Program-made: the position numbers and the translations under genes
The notes under the pieces: generated by a model
Told to the model about the DNA's origin: nothing
The model's input: the letters and a program-made list of their open reading frames with translations, nothing else
Databases searched by the model: none
Source: Nocardioides limicola
Lineage (GTDB): Bacteria > Actinomycetota > Actinomycetes > Propionibacteriales > Nocardioidaceae
NCBI RefSeq assembly: GCF_016827675.1
Contig: NZ_JAERJA010000001.1
Coordinates: 496,001-560,000, forward strand
Reading direction: 5' to 3'
Length of the DNA stretch: 64,000 nt
Shown here: positions 49,091-59,955 of the stretch, one piece after another
Position numbering within the stretch: position 1 is the first letter of the stretch
Layout: the number at the start of each line of letters is the position of its first letter

Positions 49091-50026
49091 TCAGCTCTGC
49101 TCTCCGTCGGGCCGGTCCAGGCCGGCGAGGAACTGTTCGAACTGGTGGCCGATCTCCTCGCCGGTGGGCAGCGGGCGATCCTCGGCCAACAGGCTGTGAC
49201 CGGCCTCTTCCGCTTCGGCGAAGGAGTCGTACTGCTGCTCCAGCCCGGCCACCACCTCGCTGACCTCGACATTGGCGGCCAGATAGCGGGCGATCTCCGC
49301 CTCGGTGTCGGCCGCGTCCGCCTCCAGCCCGGTCAGGTCGAATCTGAGTCCGGTGGCGCCCGAGACCTGCTCCAACAACGCCACCGCCGCCTTCTGGTAG
49401 TCGATATGCGCGATGTAGTGAGGCACGTGGGCGACGAAGCCCTGCGCCGGATGGCCCCACTCCCCCAGCCTGATCTCCAACATCGCCTGAGCACTCGAGG
49501 GAACCCGCAACTCCCCCTGCCACCGGCTCGGCCCGGTCAACAGCGACGGGTCATTGGCGTGCGGGGTGATCGCGATCGGCCGGGTGTGCGGCACCGCCAT
49601 CGGCACCGAACCCATCGAGACCACCAGCCGTACGCCGAGTCGCTCCACCAGGTGTCGCACGGCGCCGGCGAAGGCCTCCCACTTGTTGTCCGGCTCGGGA
49701 CCGGTCATCAGCAGGTACGACGTGCCCGCCGCGTCGACCACGGACCTGACCACCAGACGGGGCGTCTCATAGCCCTGGTAGTGGTCACGCATGAAAGTGA
49801 TCGGTGGCCGCCGCGCCCGATAGTCGTAGAATTCGTCCACCTCGAACGTGGCGATCACCGGATCGTTGTCCCAGAGGTGGCCGGCCGCCAACTGGCCCGC
49901 ATGCCCGGCGTCGAGGAAGCCGTCCAGAGCCATCACCAGCACCGGCCGCCGGGTCGGGTCCACCTCCGCGAGCTCATCGATGATGTGCACCAGCTTGCGC
50001 GGTTTCGACACCGGCCCCTCCTCCAT
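49091..50026 (-). CDS. PAC2-family protein
   Basis: 311 residues of the actinobacterial PAC2 (proteasome assembly chaperone-like) family. Characteristic segments are ALDGFLDAGHAGQLAAGHL, FYDYRARRPPITF, LTGPEPDNKW and HVPHYIAHIDYQKAA. A role in proteasome assembly or as a carboxylate-amine-ligase-associated factor has been suggested for the family; the bacterial function is unsettled. Cotranscribed with tesB. Confidence 0.82.
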   Translation of the reverse strand: MEEGPVSKPRKLVHIIDELAEVDPTRRPVLVMALDGFLDAGHAGQLAAGHLWDNDPVIATFEVDEFYDYRARRPPITFMRDHYQGYETPRLVVRSVVDAAGTSYLLMTGPEPDNKWEAFAGAVRHLVERLGVRLVVSMGSVPMAVPHTRPIAITPHANDPSLLTGPSRWQGELRVPSSAQAMLEIRLGEWGHPAQGFVAHVPHYIAHIDYQKAAVALLEQVSGATGLRFDLTGLEADAADTEAEIARYLAANVEVSEVVAGLEQQYDSFAEAEEAGHSLLAEDRPLPTGEEIGHQFEQFLAGLDRPDGEQS

Positions 50027-50078
50027 GTCACGACTGTCCGGACCAAACTCCCGACTGGGTCAACCATAGAGAACCGCC

Positions 50079-50092
50079 ACCACGGCCGTGGT
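50079..50092. repeat. 14-bp perfect palindrome upstream of the PAC2 gene
   Basis: ACCACGGCCGTGGT in the 103-base gap between the peptidase stop and the PAC2 start. It could be an operator or part of a terminator; nothing else is recognised in the gap. Confidence 0.35.
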
Positions 50093-50129
50093 CTTCCCGC
50101 CGCCCGACACTCCTGGCGTGTTGTCGGTC

Positions 50130-51386
50130 TCAGCCGAAGGTTGCCACGATCCGGCGGGCCGCGCGGGTGGCCAACGCCGCCTCGTCGTAGCCGAGGACGC
50201 GACGCAGCACCGCGTCGCCGTCGGCGTCGGAGCCGGCCGCCGCGAACGCGTCGAAGAGCCGCCACAGGGCCTGCTCCCCGGCGGTGGCCACGATGTGCTC
50301 GCAGGCCCACCAGGCCAGCCCGTAGTTGGCGGCGGAGTCACCGGTGTTGAACTCCTCGTCGCTGGGGAAGCCGTCGACCCCACGGCGGGCCAGGGCCAGC
50401 GCCTCCCGGGCGATCATCCGGGACTCCCTCGGGATCGGTTGCACCGAGATCCACTCGGCCAGCCCCTCGTTCAGCCACAGCGGCACATGCCGGTCATGGC
50501 CACCCAACGCCACGTGGGTGAGTTCGTGCCGGATCAACCGGTCCCGGGCCGCCCCCTCACGATCCAGCATCCGCGGGTGCAGCATGAACCGGTACGCCGC
50601 CATCTGGTGGCCCCCGGGGCGGGCCGGGACCGCGAACGTGACCCCGTCGAGACGCTCCGGGTCGCCACCGGGCAGGTTCGGCAGGGATTCGAAGAAGTGG
50701 GTGTCGGAGAGGGCGTAGACCACCACCCGGCGCGACCACGGCTGCGGCACGTGCGCCGCCACGACGCCCATCCCTGCCTCGACCGCGGAGAGCACGGGCA
50801 ACGCCTGCCGTACCGAGGCGGCGTCGAAGATCCCCAACACCCCGCTGCCTTCACGAACCATCACCGGACCCGCGTCCCAGGGCGCGACGGCGATGCCTGA
50901 ATCTCCCACCGGGGTGACCCCCGACAACCCCAAGCTGCTGCCGACCCGGGTGAACCGCAGCCGCTGCCGCATCACCACCGGCCTGGTGTCGTACTCACGC
51001 AACTGCACCCGCAGTACGGCGGTCATCGTCACCTCGGCGCCCAGATCGGTGACCGTGTCGGCCACCGGCAGGTACCGGAAGCGCTGCAACGGGAACTGGG
51101 CGAGGTTGTCGAACCAGACCCCCTGCTCGGCCCGGAAGTCCCGGTCCTCGACCAGGCCGGCCAGGAACGCGGCCCGGTCTCCGGTGCGGACCACCTGGGA
51201 GCGGTCGGCGAGGGCCTGCTCGACCAACGCGAGCGCGGAGGCACCGGTGCTGCCGGAGCGCTCCGGCCGGTCGGGGGCCAGCAGCTGACAGGAGGCCATC
51301 GGGACGGCCAGCAGCGCCACCAGTGCCGCACGCCGCGATGCGACGATCAGGCCCGGGTCAGAAGGCTCCTCTGCTGTTGTCGGCAT
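50130..51386 (-). CDS. Lipoprotein metallopeptidase with HExxH motif
   Basis: 418 residues. The N-terminal signal [16 protein letters not shown] has a lipobox Cys near residue 33, indicating export and membrane anchoring. The middle resembles an NTF2-like/accessory domain (residues 45-170). The C-terminal part has the zinc motif HELTHVALG followed by [11 protein letters not shown], the gluzincin pattern of Peptidase_MA-type enzymes with Glu as third ligand. Substrate unknown. ATG at 51386 lies within the dxs 3' end (29-base overlap), so the two are coupled. Confidence 0.78.
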   Translation of the reverse strand: MPTTAEEPSDPGLIVASRRAALVALLAVPMASCQLLAPDRPERSGSTGASALALVEQALADRSQVVRTGDRAAFLAGLVEDRDFRAEQGVWFDNLAQFPLQRFRYLPVADTVTDLGAEVTMTAVLRVQLREYDTRPVVMRQRLRFTRVGSSLGLSGVTPVGDSGIAVAPWDAGPVMVREGSGVLGIFDAASVRQALPVLSAVEAGMGVVAAHVPQPWSRRVVVYALSDTHFFESLPNLPGGDPERLDGVTFAVPARPGGHQMAAYRFMLHPRMLDREGAARDRLIRHELTHVALGGHDRHVPLWLNEGLAEWISVQPIPRESRMIAREALALARRGVDGFPSDEEFNTGDSAANYGLAWWACEHIVATAGEQALWRLFDAFAAAGSDADGDAVLRRVLGYDEAALATRAARRIVATFG

Positions 51387-53301
51387 CAATGAGAGAACGA
51401 CCCTGGTCGAGTGCCGTTACGTCCTCCACGACGTCCCTGGCCAGCGTCTGGGCATCCAGCCCGGCCCGCTCCAGGATGACCGCGCGCTTGGCGTGGTCGA
51501 GGAACTGCTGCGGCACCCCCCGCACCCGCAGCGGCGTGTCCACCCCCGCGTCGCTGAGCGCCTGCAGCAGCATCGCTCCGCAGCCGCCGACCCGTCCGTT
51601 GTCCTCCACACTGACCACCAGCCGATGCTCGGCAGCGAGCTCGACGAGGCCCGGGTGCACCGGCTTGACCCAGCGCGGGTCCACCACGGTGACGCCGATG
51701 CCCTGGTCGACCAGACGCTCGGCCACTTCCACCGCGGTGCCACACATCGCCCCGACCCCGACGACCAGCACGTCCCGGCGTCCGGTGCGCACCAGAATGT
51801 CGGGCGGGCTGGGGGCGGTCGAGCCGTCGGCATCGGCGGCGAGCCGGCCCACCGCCTCGATGTCGGCCGGTGGCGGGCCCTTCGGGAACCGCACCACGGT
51901 CGGTCCGTCGTCGACGGCCACCGCTTCGTTCAGCAACTCTCGCAGCCGGGTGGCGTCGCGGGGAGCCGCGATCCGTAGCTTCGGGACCACCTGGAGCACG
52001 GACAGATCCCACATCCCGTTGTGACTGGCTCCGTCGTCACCGGTGACACCGGACCGGTCCAGCACGAAGGTCACCGCACAGTCGTGCAGCGCGACGTCCA
52101 TCAGGACCTGGTCGAAGGCGCGGTTCAGGAAGGTCGCATAGACCGCCACCACCGGGTGCAGGCCACCCATCGCCAGCCCGGCCGCGCTGGTTGCGGCGTG
52201 CTGCTCGGCGATGCCCACATCGAAGGTGCGCTCGGGGAATCGGGACGCGAACCGATCCAGACCGACCGGGTGCATCATCGCTGCGGTGATCGCCACCAGG
52301 TCGGGGCGCCGCTCACCGATGGCGACGATCTCGTCGGCGAACACATCGGTCCAGATCCGACCCTTGGGGATCTCCTCACCGGAGTCGACGTCGAAGGCAC
52401 CGGGGGCATGGAACTGGTCGGCCTCGTGCTGCTCGGCCGGGTCGTAGCCGAAGCCCTTGCGGGTGATCGCGTGCACGATCACCGGGCCGTTGAAGCGCTT
52501 GGCCTGGCTCAGCACCTGCTCCATCGCGGCACGGTCGTGGCCGTCGACGGGGCCGACATACTTCAGGCCGAGATCCTCGAAGAGGCCCTGGGGCGCGATC
52601 GCGTCCTTGATGCCCTTCTTCATCGCGTGCAGGGCGTCGTACGCCGCGTGGCCGACGCCGGGCACGGCGGTGATCCGGCGCTTCACCTGCTCCAGTGCCT
52701 GCTCGTAGCGTGGGTTGGTGCGCAGCGCGGTCAGCGCGGTGGCCAGCCCACCGATCGTCGGCGTGTAGGAGCGGCCGTTGTCGTTGACCACGATCACCAG
52801 CCGGCTGTCGGTGGCGATGGCGATGTTGTTCAGGGCCTCCCAGGCCATCCCCCCGGTCAGGGCGCCGTCACCGATGACGGCGACCACGTGCCGGTCCTCG
52901 CCGCGGATCCGGAACGCCTTGGCCAGCCCGTCGGCGTAGCTGAGCGCCGTGGAGGCATGGGAGTTCTCGACCAGGTCGTGCTCGGACTCGGCCCGACTCG
53001 GATAGCCACTCACCCCACCCTCCTGACGGAGGTTGGCGAAGCCATCGACCCGGCCGGTCAGCAGTTTGTGCACGTAGGCCTGGTGCCCGGTGTCGAAGAC
53101 GATCCGGTCCTTGGGCGAGTCGAAGACCCGGTGCACGGCCATCGTCAACTCCACGACACCGAGGTTGGGGCCCAGGTGCCCGCCGGTCCGCGAGCAGGTC
53201 TGCACCAGGAAGTCCCGGATCTCTACCGCGAGGGTCTCCAGTTGTGCCGACGACAGGTCACGCAGGTCCCGCGGGGACGAGATCGACTGGAGGAGGCCCA
53301 T
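51358..53301 (-). CDS. dxs: Dxs, 1-deoxy-D-xylulose-5-phosphate synthase
   Basis: 647 residues of full-length [19 protein letters not shown], the thiamine-diphosphate motif [40 protein letters not shown] region, and the C-terminal transketolase domain with [17 protein letters not shown]. It makes DXP from pyruvate and glyceraldehyde-3-phosphate, the first step of the MEP isoprenoid pathway. The start at 53301 (MGLLQSISS) fits the family; an in-frame ATG at 53331 overlaps the upstream gene. Confidence 0.95.
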   Translation of the reverse strand: MGLLQSISSPRDLRDLSSAQLETLAVEIRDFLVQTCSRTGGHLGPNLGVVELTMAVHRVFDSPKDRIVFDTGHQAYVHKLLTGRVDGFANLRQEGGVSGYPSRAESEHDLVENSHASTALSYADGLAKAFRIRGEDRHVVAVIGDGALTGGMAWEALNNIAIATDSRLVIVVNDNGRSYTPTIGGLATALTALRTNPRYEQALEQVKRRITAVPGVGHAAYDALHAMKKGIKDAIAPQGLFEDLGLKYVGPVDGHDRAAMEQVLSQAKRFNGPVIVHAITRKGFGYDPAEQHEADQFHAPGAFDVDSGEEIPKGRIWTDVFADEIVAIGERRPDLVAITAAMMHPVGLDRFASRFPERTFDVGIAEQHAATSAAGLAMGGLHPVVAVYATFLNRAFDQVLMDVALHDCAVTFVLDRSGVTGDDGASHNGMWDLSVLQVVPKLRIAAPRDATRLRELLNEAVAVDDGPTVVRFPKGPPPADIEAVGRLAADADGSTAPSPPDILVRTGRRDVLVVGVGAMCGTAVEVAERLVDQGIGVTVVDPRWVKPVHPGLVELAAEHRLVVSVEDNGRVGGCGAMLLQALSDAGVDTPLRVRGVPQQFLDHAKRAVILERAGLDAQTLARDVVEDVTALDQGRSLIDADNSRGAF

Positions 53302-53320
53302 GATCGGCGAGTCTAGCGCC

Positions 53321-54247
53321 TCACTCCCCATCGAAGACGGCCACGGCGGGCTCGTGCAGGCTGCCCATCCAGACCCGTCCGTCGTGCTCCCGGACGCCGG
53401 TCACCATGTGGAAGTGCGGGTGGTCCAGGTCGAGGTCGCGGACCTTCACCCCCGCGTCGTCGTACGCCTGCACCCGGATGGTGCGCTTCGGCTTCGGCTG
53501 CAGCCGTTCGGGGACCTTGGTGACCTGCTTGCGCAGCCACATCGGGCCCTGTTGCACGCGTTCGACGATCGGGTCGGTCGGCGAGGCGAGGGTGACCCAG
53601 ATCAAGCCGTCGCTGCCGCGGGCGATGTTGTCGGGGTAGCCGGGCAGGTCCTCGACGAGCAGGTCGGTGGTGCCGGACCGCTCACCGGAGAGCCAGTGCC
53701 GGACCACGGTCCGGGCAGCGGTCTCGGCGACGGCGACAAAGGACTCGTCGGCGGCGAGTGCGACCCCGTTGGCGAAGCCGAGCCCGGTGAGCACGACCTG
53801 CGGCTCCCCGTCGCCACCGAGGCAGAGCAGCCGTCCGGTCCGGGTGTTCTGGACCAGATCGTCCTTCCATCGTTCGATCCCGTACTGCAGCGACGAGTCG
53901 GTGAACCAGATCTGGCCACGGCTGCTGATCGCCGCGTTGTTGCAGAACTTCATCGGCACCCCGTCGACGGCGGCCAGCACCGGCTCGATGCCCCCGGTGC
54001 CGACGTCGACCCGGAGCAGGCCGCGGTGGGCGTCGCAGACCAGCAGCCGTCCGTCACCGTCGACCTCGATGCCGAGCGGCCGCCCGCCGGTATGGGCGAT
54101 GCGGTCGATCTTGCGGCCGTCGTGGGACAGCCGGAAGATCGCACCGTCCGCGGTCCCGGTGAAGACGGCGCCCTCGTCGGCTCCGGTGAGACCGACGACG
54201 ACGTCCTCGGCTCCGTGGGCAGGGACCTGGTGGACGGTGAAGCTCAT
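53321..54247 (-). CDS. SMP-30/strictosidine-synthase-like beta-propeller
   Basis: 308 residues with repeated beta-propeller blades: [64 protein letters not shown] and [21 protein letters not shown]. The family comprises lactonases/esterases of the SMP-30 group and strictosidine synthase-like proteins; the exact substrate is unknown. It overlaps the Nudix gene by 4 bases (ATGA). Confidence 0.8.
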   Translation of the reverse strand: MSFTVHQVPAHGAEDVVVGLTGADEGAVFTGTADGAIFRLSHDGRKIDRIAHTGGRPLGIEVDGDGRLLVCDAHRGLLRVDVGTGGIEPVLAAVDGVPMKFCNNAAISSRGQIWFTDSSLQYGIERWKDDLVQNTRTGRLLCLGGDGEPQVVLTGLGFANGVALAADESFVAVAETAARTVVRHWLSGERSGTTDLLVEDLPGYPDNIARGSDGLIWVTLASPTDPIVERVQQGPMWLRKQVTKVPERLQPKPKRTIRVQAYDDAGVKVRDLDLDHPHFHMVTGVREHDGRVWMGSLHEPAVAVFDGE

Positions 54248-54675
54248 CGGGCCTCCGTGAGTCGGCGGTACTGGTCTGAGCCGAGGAAGTCGGCGAGCGC
54301 CAGGGCGGCGCTGCGGGTCAGCGGCAACTCTAAGGCCCGCTCCGGCGACACGAACACCATCTGGCGCCCCTCGTGGCACTCGATGTCGGCGTCGCTCAGG
54401 TCCAGCCCACAGACGAAGAGAGCCACCCGTCCGGCAGGCTCGCCCTCCCGGTAGGTGACCCGGTCCTCCCGCCACCACGCCAACCCGTCGGTGAGCCGGA
54501 CCCCGGTCTCCTCGGCCAACTCACGATAGGCCGCGGCCAGGTCCGACTCCCCCGCGTCCACGTGGCCGCCGGGGAAACCCCAGGTCTCCGGGTCGATCCT
54601 GGCGTGCTCGTCGCGCTCCTGCAGCAACAGCCAGCCCCGACGGTCGACCGCGATCACGGAGGCGAAGCGTTGCAT
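54244..54675 (-). CDS. Nudix hydrolase
   Basis: 143 residues with an intact Nudix box, Gly37 to Gly58: GGHVDAGESD, then YRELAEETG, fitting G-x5-E-x7-R-E-x2-E-E-x-G. It hydrolyses a nucleoside diphosphate linked to another group; substrate not predictable. Chosen start 54675 gives a normal single-domain length. Upstream of and coupled to the SMP-30 gene. Confidence 0.85.
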   Translation of the reverse strand: MQRFASVIAVDRRGWLLLQERDEHARIDPETWGFPGGHVDAGESDLAAAYRELAEETGVRLTDGLAWWREDRVTYREGEPAGRVALFVCGLDLSDADIECHEGRQMVFVSPERALELPLTRSAALALADFLGSDQYRRLTEAR

Positions 54676-54716
54676 GGCGCCGAATCTACCGGGACGGCCG
54701 CGGTCGGCGTCGCCCC

Positions 54717-55088
54717 TCAGAGCCGGGGACGGAAGCGGCGCCCCCGCAACGCCTCCTCGACCAGCCCGACCTCCCGGCGTACGCCGGCGAGTCGGGCCTC
54801 CTCGATCTGCCAGGTCTGCACCGCGGCCTCCACCACCGCGGCGGAGGCGACGTCGGCCAGGTCGATCCGGGTGTCGCGCAGCCCTCGCCTGGCCGCGGTC
54901 TGACCGGCCTCCACCTGGAGCACCGCGAACCGGGCCAGCACCACCGGGTGCCGGCGCAGGCCCGGGTAGTGGCGGAACCCGGGTGGGCACAGGTCCAGCA
55001 ACCAGTTGACCGCGGTCCTCTCCCAGTCCGGTGCGTCGGGTGGCCGGACCTGACGCGGCCAGCCCGGCGGCGCAGACTGTGCGAACAT
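54717..55088 (-). CDS. Conserved actinobacterial hypothetical protein next to lhr
   Basis: 123 residues, mostly helical and Arg-rich: DWERTAVNWLLDLCPPGFRHY, then LARFAVLQVEAGQTAARRGL and a C-terminal basic tail LRGRRFRPRL. I recognise no domain. Its divergent position next to lhr (40 bases between starts) may reflect a DNA-related role, which is only a guess. Confidence 0.65.
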   Translation of the reverse strand: MFAQSAPPGWPRQVRPPDAPDWERTAVNWLLDLCPPGFRHYPGLRRHPVVLARFAVLQVEAGQTAARRGLRDTRIDLADVASAAVVEAAVQTWQIEEARLAGVRREVGLVEEALRGRRFRPRL

Positions 55089-55128
55089 GTGTTCGAGTCT
55101 ACTCGTGGGTGAGGAGTGCTGAGGACGG

Positions 55129-58100
55129 GTGCGCGAAGATGACCGGGTGACGGATCCGCTGGCGCAGTTCACCGAGCCCACTCGGGCCTGGTTCACCGCG
55201 TCGTACCAGGCACCGACGCCTGCCCAGGCCGCGGCATGGCGGACCATCGGGGCGGGCGAACACACCCTGGTGGTGGCCCCGACCGGCTCGGGGAAGACGC
55301 TGGCTGCGTTCCTGTGGAGCCTGGACCAACTGCTGTCCGGCACCCGCCCGGAGGACCCGCAGCGACGCACCCGGGTGCTCTACATCTCGCCCCTGAAGGC
55401 GCTGGCGGTGGACGTGGAGCGGAACCTGCGAGCACCGCTGGCCGGCATCCGGCACGCGGCGGCCCGCCAGGACGCGGTGGAACTGCCCGAGATCCGCATC
55501 GGTGTCCGGTCCGGGGACACCCCGGCGGCCGACCGGCGGCGGCTGGTCCGGACCCCTCCGGACATCCTGATCACCACCCCGGAGTCGCTGTTCCTGATGC
55601 TCACCAGCGCGGCCAGGGAGTCGTTGCGGGGCATCGACACCGTGATCGTCGACGAGGTGCACGCGCTGGCCGGCGGCAAGCGCGGTGCGCACCTGGCGCT
55701 CTCCCTGGAACGTCTCGACGCGCTGTTGGACTCCCCCGCGCAACGGGTCGGACTCTCCGCCACCGTCCGCCCACACGACGAGGTGGCACGCTTCCTCGGC
55801 GGCGTCGCCCCGGCCCGGGTGGTGGCCCCGGCGGCTCAGAAGGAGTGGGACCTGCAGGTGGTCGTCCCGCACCCAGACATGAGTGAGCCGGACAACGACG
55901 AACGGTCGGTGTGGCCCCAGGTCGAGGAGCGGGTCGCGGACCTGGTCACCGGGCACCGGTCCACGATCGTGTTCACCAACTCGCGTCGCCTCGCCGAGCG
56001 GCTGACCAGCCGGCTCAACGAGATCGCCGACGAGCGGGGCCTCGGCGTGCTGGCCCGGGCGCACCACGGCTCGGTGGCCAAGGAGCAGCGGGCCGCGATC
56101 GAGGACGATCTCAAACGGGGGCTGCTCCCCTGCGTGGTGGCCACCTCCAGCCTGGAGCTCGGCATCGACATGGGTGCGGTGGACCTGGTGGTGCAGATCG
56201 AATCACCACCGAGCGTGGCCAGCGCCCTGCAACGGGTCGGTCGGGCCGGGCACCAGGTCGGCGAGGTCTCCGCCGGGGCACTGTTCCCCACCCACCGCAG
56301 CGATCTGCTGCCGACGGCGGTCACGGTACGGCGGATGCGCACCGGCGACATCGAGGCATTGCGGGTGCCGAGCAACCCGCTCGACGTCCTGGCCCAGCAG
56401 GTGGTGGCCGCCTGCGCGTTGGAGTCCTGGCAGGTGGACGACCTGTATGCCCTGGTCACCCGCAGCGCCCCGTTCGCGGCGCTCCCCCGCAGCGTCTACG
56501 AGGCCACCCTGGACCTGCTCGCCGGCCGCTATCCCTCCGACGACTTCGCCGAGCTGCGGCCGCGGCTGACCTGGGACCGGGTCACCGGCACCCTCACCGG
56601 CCGGCCGGGCTCCCAGCGGCTGGCCGTGACCAGCGGCGGCACCATCCCGGATCGGGGCCTGTTCGGCGTGTTCCTGGACGGGGCATCGGCGACCGGCTCG
56701 GCGACGGGCAGGCGCGTGGGTGAGCTGGATGAGGAGATGGTCTACGAGTCCCGGATCGGTGACGTGTTCACGCTCGGCACCAGCGGCTGGCGGATCACCG
56801 ACATCACCCATGACCGGGTGCTGGTGGTGCCGGCACCGGGAGTGCCGGGGCGGCTGCCGTTCTGGAAGGGCGACACCCCGGCCCGCCCGTTCGAGTTGGG
56901 GGCGGCGATCGGGGCCTTCGCACGCGAGCTCGAGTCCGCCGACGATCCGGTGGCGATCGCCACCGGGTCCGGCCTCGACCAGCACGCGGTGGCCAACCTG
57001 ATCGGACTGGTCACCGAGCAGCGTGAGGCGACCGGCTCGTTGCCGACGGACCGACGGATCGTGGTGGAGCGGTTCCGTGACGAGTTGGGCGACTGGCGGC
57101 TGGTGGTGCACTCGCCGTACGGCGCTGCGGTGCACGCTCCGTGGGCGCTGGCGATCAACGCCAGGCTCCGGGAGCGGTACGGCATCGACGGCCAGGCGGT
57201 GGCGGCCGACGACGGGATCGTGGTGCGCATCCCGGACACCGAGGCGGAGCCCCCCGATGGCCACCTGGTGCTCTTCGACGCCGACGAGATCACCGCGCTG
57301 GTGACCACCGAGGTGGGTGGCTCGGCGCTCTTCGCGGCGCGGTTCCGCGAGTGCGCCGCCCGTGCCCTGCTGCTGCCGCGCCGCGACCCCGGTCGACGCA
57401 GCCCCTTGTGGCAGCAGCGACAGCGCGCCTCACAGCTGCTGGAGGTGGCGGCCAAGCACCCCTCGTTCCCGATCGTGCTGGAGACGCTGCGTGAGTGCCT
57501 GCAGGATGTCTACGACCTCCCCGGCCTGATCGAGGTGTTGCGACGGATCGGGTCTCGCCAGGTGCGGGTGGTCGACGTCGTCAGTCACGCCCCGTCGCCG
57601 TACGCGAAGAACCTGCTCTTCTCCTACGTCGCCCAGTTCATGTACGAGGGCGACTCGCCCATCGCCGAACGTCGTGCCGCCGCCCTCACCTTGGATCAGG
57701 GGCTGCTGGCCGAACTCCTGGGCACCTGCGAACTGCGGGAGCTGCTGGACCCGGCGGTGCTCACCGAGACCGAGGCCGAACTTCAGCGCACGGCCGTGGA
57801 GCGTCGCGCTCGCGACGCCGAGGGCATCGCCGACCTGCTGCGGCTGGTGGGCCCCCTGTCGATCGCCGAGGTCGCCGCCCGGGCCACCCTCGACCCGGCG
57901 CCGGCCGTGGCGGCCCTGCAGACGGCCCGTCGGGTGGTGCCCGTGCGCATCGCCGGCGAGGAACGGTGGGCGGTCGTCGAGGACGTCGCCCGGATGCGGG
58001 ATGCGCTGGGCGTCCCGGTGCCACCTGGGACGCCTGCCGTGTTCACCGAGCCGGTCGACGATCCGCTCGGTGACCTGATCGGTCGCTATGCGCGCTGCCA

Positions 58101-59559
58101 CGGACCGTTCACGGCCGCCGAGGTGGCGACCCGGTACGGCCTCGGCGCTGCGGTGGTCGATCCGGTGCTGCGGCGGCTGGCTGCCGGTGGCCGACTGGTC
58201 TCCGGCGAGTTCCGCCCCACCGGCGCCGGGGTCGAATGGTGTGACGCCGACGTGCTCCGGCGACTGCGTCGCCGCTCCCTGGCCCGGCTGCGCCGCGAGG
58301 TCGAACCTGTCGACCCTCAGGTGTTGGCGCGGTTCCTGCCCGCATGGCACCACGTCGGTGGCCGGTTGCGGGGGGTGGAGGGCGTGCTCACCGCGGTGGA
58401 GCAGTTGGCCGGGGCGGCGCTGCCGGCCTCGGCGCTGGAGTCGCTGGTGTTGCCGGCGCGGGTGGTCGACTATGCGCCATCGATGCTGGACGAGCTGACC
58501 ACGGCCGGGGAGGTGCTGTGGGTCGGCGAGGGTGCGCTGCCGGGCAACGACGGCTGGGTGTCGTTGCACCTGGCCGACTCCGCGGCCTGGACGCTGCCCG
58601 CGCCGGGCCCGGTGGAGACGCCACTGGCACAGGCCGTCGCCGACCGGCTGGCCCCGGGCGGCGGCTGGTTCCTGCGACAGGTGGCCGACGGGTTCCCCGA
58701 CGCCGGTGACGGTGAGGTCGCCGAGGCACTGTGGCAGCTGCTGTGGTCGGGGCGAGTCACGGGTGACACCCTGGCGCCGCTGCGCAGTCGGCTGGCCTCG
58801 GGCGGGACCACGCACCGGTCCCGGTCCGCGCCGCCGCGGGGGCGAGGGGTACGCCGCACCCGCGTCTCACTGCCGGTCCGCCCCGACGCGGTGGGCCGGT
58901 GGTCGGCCCTGCCCGCCGCCGACGGGGACGCCACCCGCCGCAGCCATGCCCTGGCCGAGAGCCTGCTGGAACGGCACGGGGTGGTGACCCGGGGTGCGGT
59001 GACCAGCGAAGGGCCGACGGGGGGCTTCGCGGCCGCCTACCGGGTGCTGTCCGCGTTCGAGGACGCCGGACACTGCCGCCGTGGCTACTTCGTGGCCGGG
59101 CTGGGCGCTGCCCAGTTCGCGACCACCGGGGCGGTGGACCGGCTGCGCACCTTCACCGAGGCAGCCTCCGGGGGCGACCCGGTCCTGCTGGCCGCCACCG
59201 ACCCGGCCAATCCCTACGGCGCCGCGTTGCCGTGGCCCGCGCGTCGTCCCGACGACGAACCCGCCGGCCACCGGCCCGGTCGCAAGGCCGGCGCGGTGGT
59301 GGTGCTGGTCGACGGAGCCCTGGTCCTCTACGTCGAGCGGGGCGGCCGGACCCTGCTCACCTGGAGCCACGACGAGGAGACCCTGGTGACGGCCAGCACC
59401 GCGTTGGCGGCCGCGGTACGACGTGGCGCCCTGGGTCGGTTCACGGTCAGCAAGGCGGACGGGGCGCCGGTGCTGGGAAGCGGTCAGACAGCGCTGCGCA
59501 GCGCGTTGGAACGCACCGGCTTCATTCTGACCCCGAGGGGTCTGCGGCTGCGCGGTTGA
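55129..59559 (+). CDS. lhr: Lhr, large ATP-dependent helicase
   Basis: 1476 residues, the usual size of Lhr. Helicase core: Q-like FTASYQAPTPAQ, Walker A APTGSGKT (50-57), DEVH in VIVDEVHALAGGKRG, SATV, then motif VI QRVGRAGHQ. It continues with winged-helix and Lhr C-terminal domains. Mycobacterial Lhr is a single-strand-translocating 3'-5' DNA/RNA-DNA helicase with a role in repair. GTG at 55129 has GAGG upstream; GTG at 55147 (VTDPLAQF) is also possible. Confidence 0.95.
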   Translation: MREDDRVTDPLAQFTEPTRAWFTASYQAPTPAQAAAWRTIGAGEHTLVVAPTGSGKTLAAFLWSLDQLLSGTRPEDPQRRTRVLYISPLKALAVDVERNLRAPLAGIRHAAARQDAVELPEIRIGVRSGDTPAADRRRLVRTPPDILITTPESLFLMLTSAARESLRGIDTVIVDEVHALAGGKRGAHLALSLERLDALLDSPAQRVGLSATVRPHDEVARFLGGVAPARVVAPAAQKEWDLQVVVPHPDMSEPDNDERSVWPQVEERVADLVTGHRSTIVFTNSRRLAERLTSRLNEIADERGLGVLARAHHGSVAKEQRAAIEDDLKRGLLPCVVATSSLELGIDMGAVDLVVQIESPPSVASALQRVGRAGHQVGEVSAGALFPTHRSDLLPTAVTVRRMRTGDIEALRVPSNPLDVLAQQVVAACALESWQVDDLYALVTRSAPFAALPRSVYEATLDLLAGRYPSDDFAELRPRLTWDRVTGTLTGRPGSQRLAVTSGGTIPDRGLFGVFLDGASATGSATGRRVGELDEEMVYESRIGDVFTLGTSGWRITDITHDRVLVVPAPGVPGRLPFWKGDTPARPFELGAAIGAFARELESADDPVAIATGSGLDQHAVANLIGLVTEQREATGSLPTDRRIVVERFRDELGDWRLVVHSPYGAAVHAPWALAINARLRERYGIDGQAVAADDGIVVRIPDTEAEPPDGHLVLFDADEITALVTTEVGGSALFAARFRECAARALLLPRRDPGRRSPLWQQRQRASQLLEVAAKHPSFPIVLETLRECLQDVYDLPGLIEVLRRIGSRQVRVVDVVSHAPSPYAKNLLFSYVAQFMYEGDSPIAERRAAALTLDQGLLAELLGTCELRELLDPAVLTETEAELQRTAVERRARDAEGIADLLRLVGPLSIAEVAARATLDPAPAVAALQTARRVVPVRIAGEERWAVVEDVARMRDALGVPVPPGTPAVFTEPVDDPLGDLIGRYARCHGPFTAAEVATRYGLGAAVVDPVLRRLAAGGRLVSGEFRPTGAGVEWCDADVLRRLRRRSLARLRREVEPVDPQVLARFLPAWHHVGGRLRGVEGVLTAVEQLAGAALPASALESLVLPARVVDYAPSMLDELTTAGEVLWVGEGALPGNDGWVSLHLADSAAWTLPAPGPVETPLAQAVADRLAPGGGWFLRQVADGFPDAGDGEVAEALWQLLWSGRVTGDTLAPLRSRLASGGTTHRSRSAPPRGRGVRRTRVSLPVRPDAVGRWSALPAADGDATRRSHALAESLLERHGVVTRGAVTSEGPTGGFAAAYRVLSAFEDAGHCRRGYFVAGLGAAQFATTGAVDRLRTFTEAASGGDPVLLAATDPANPYGAALPWPARRPDDEPAGHRPGRKAGAVVVLVDGALVLYVERGGRTLLTWSHDEETLVTASTALAAAVRRGALGRFTVSKADGAPVLGSGQTALRSALERTGFILTPRGLRLRG

Positions 59560-59570
59560 GCGAGCCGGCG

Positions 59571-59876
59571 TCAGGCGGCCGAGGCGACCGGGCCGCGCAG
59601 ACCGCCCACCGGGATCGGGGTGGCCGCGACCAGGGCGGCGTGCTCCTCGATGGCCACCGCGTGACTGACCTCGCGGAGCACGTCGGAGAGCGGCACGTCC
59701 AGCGCCGAGCAGAGCGAGGCGAGCAGCTCCGAGGAGGCTTCCTTCTGGCCGCGCTCGATCTCGGAGATGTAGCCGAGGCTGACCCGGGCTTCCGCCGAGA
59801 CCTCACGCAGGGTCAGGCCGCGGAGCTGGCGCTGCTCCCGCAGCACGTCACCGAGCAGTCGCCTGAACAGCACCAT
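59571..59876 (-). CDS. clgR: ClgR-like XRE/HTH regulator
   Basis: 101 residues with a Cro/C1-type [59 protein letters not shown]. This is the ClgR signature; in actinobacteria ClgR activates clpP/clpC and stress genes and usually lies downstream of cinA. AAAGGG eight bases before the ATG. A 79-base gap to cinA may hold its own promoter. It converges on lhr. Confidence 0.85.
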   Translation of the reverse strand: MVLFRRLLGDVLREQRQLRGLTLREVSAEARVSLGYISEIERGQKEASSELLASLCSALDVPLSDVLREVSHAVAIEEHAALVAATPIPVGGLRGPVASAA

Positions 59877-59955
59877 GGCGGACCCTTTCACGTCGTGTTC
59901 TCGTCCTCGTGGGGTCAACGCTACCTGAGTGCCGAACCTTCCCGGCGGGTACGGC

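Noticed and set aside
48437..50350. 637-codon + strand open frame antisense to tesB and PAC2
   Set aside because: No domain, composition typical of antisense shadow in GC-rich DNA.
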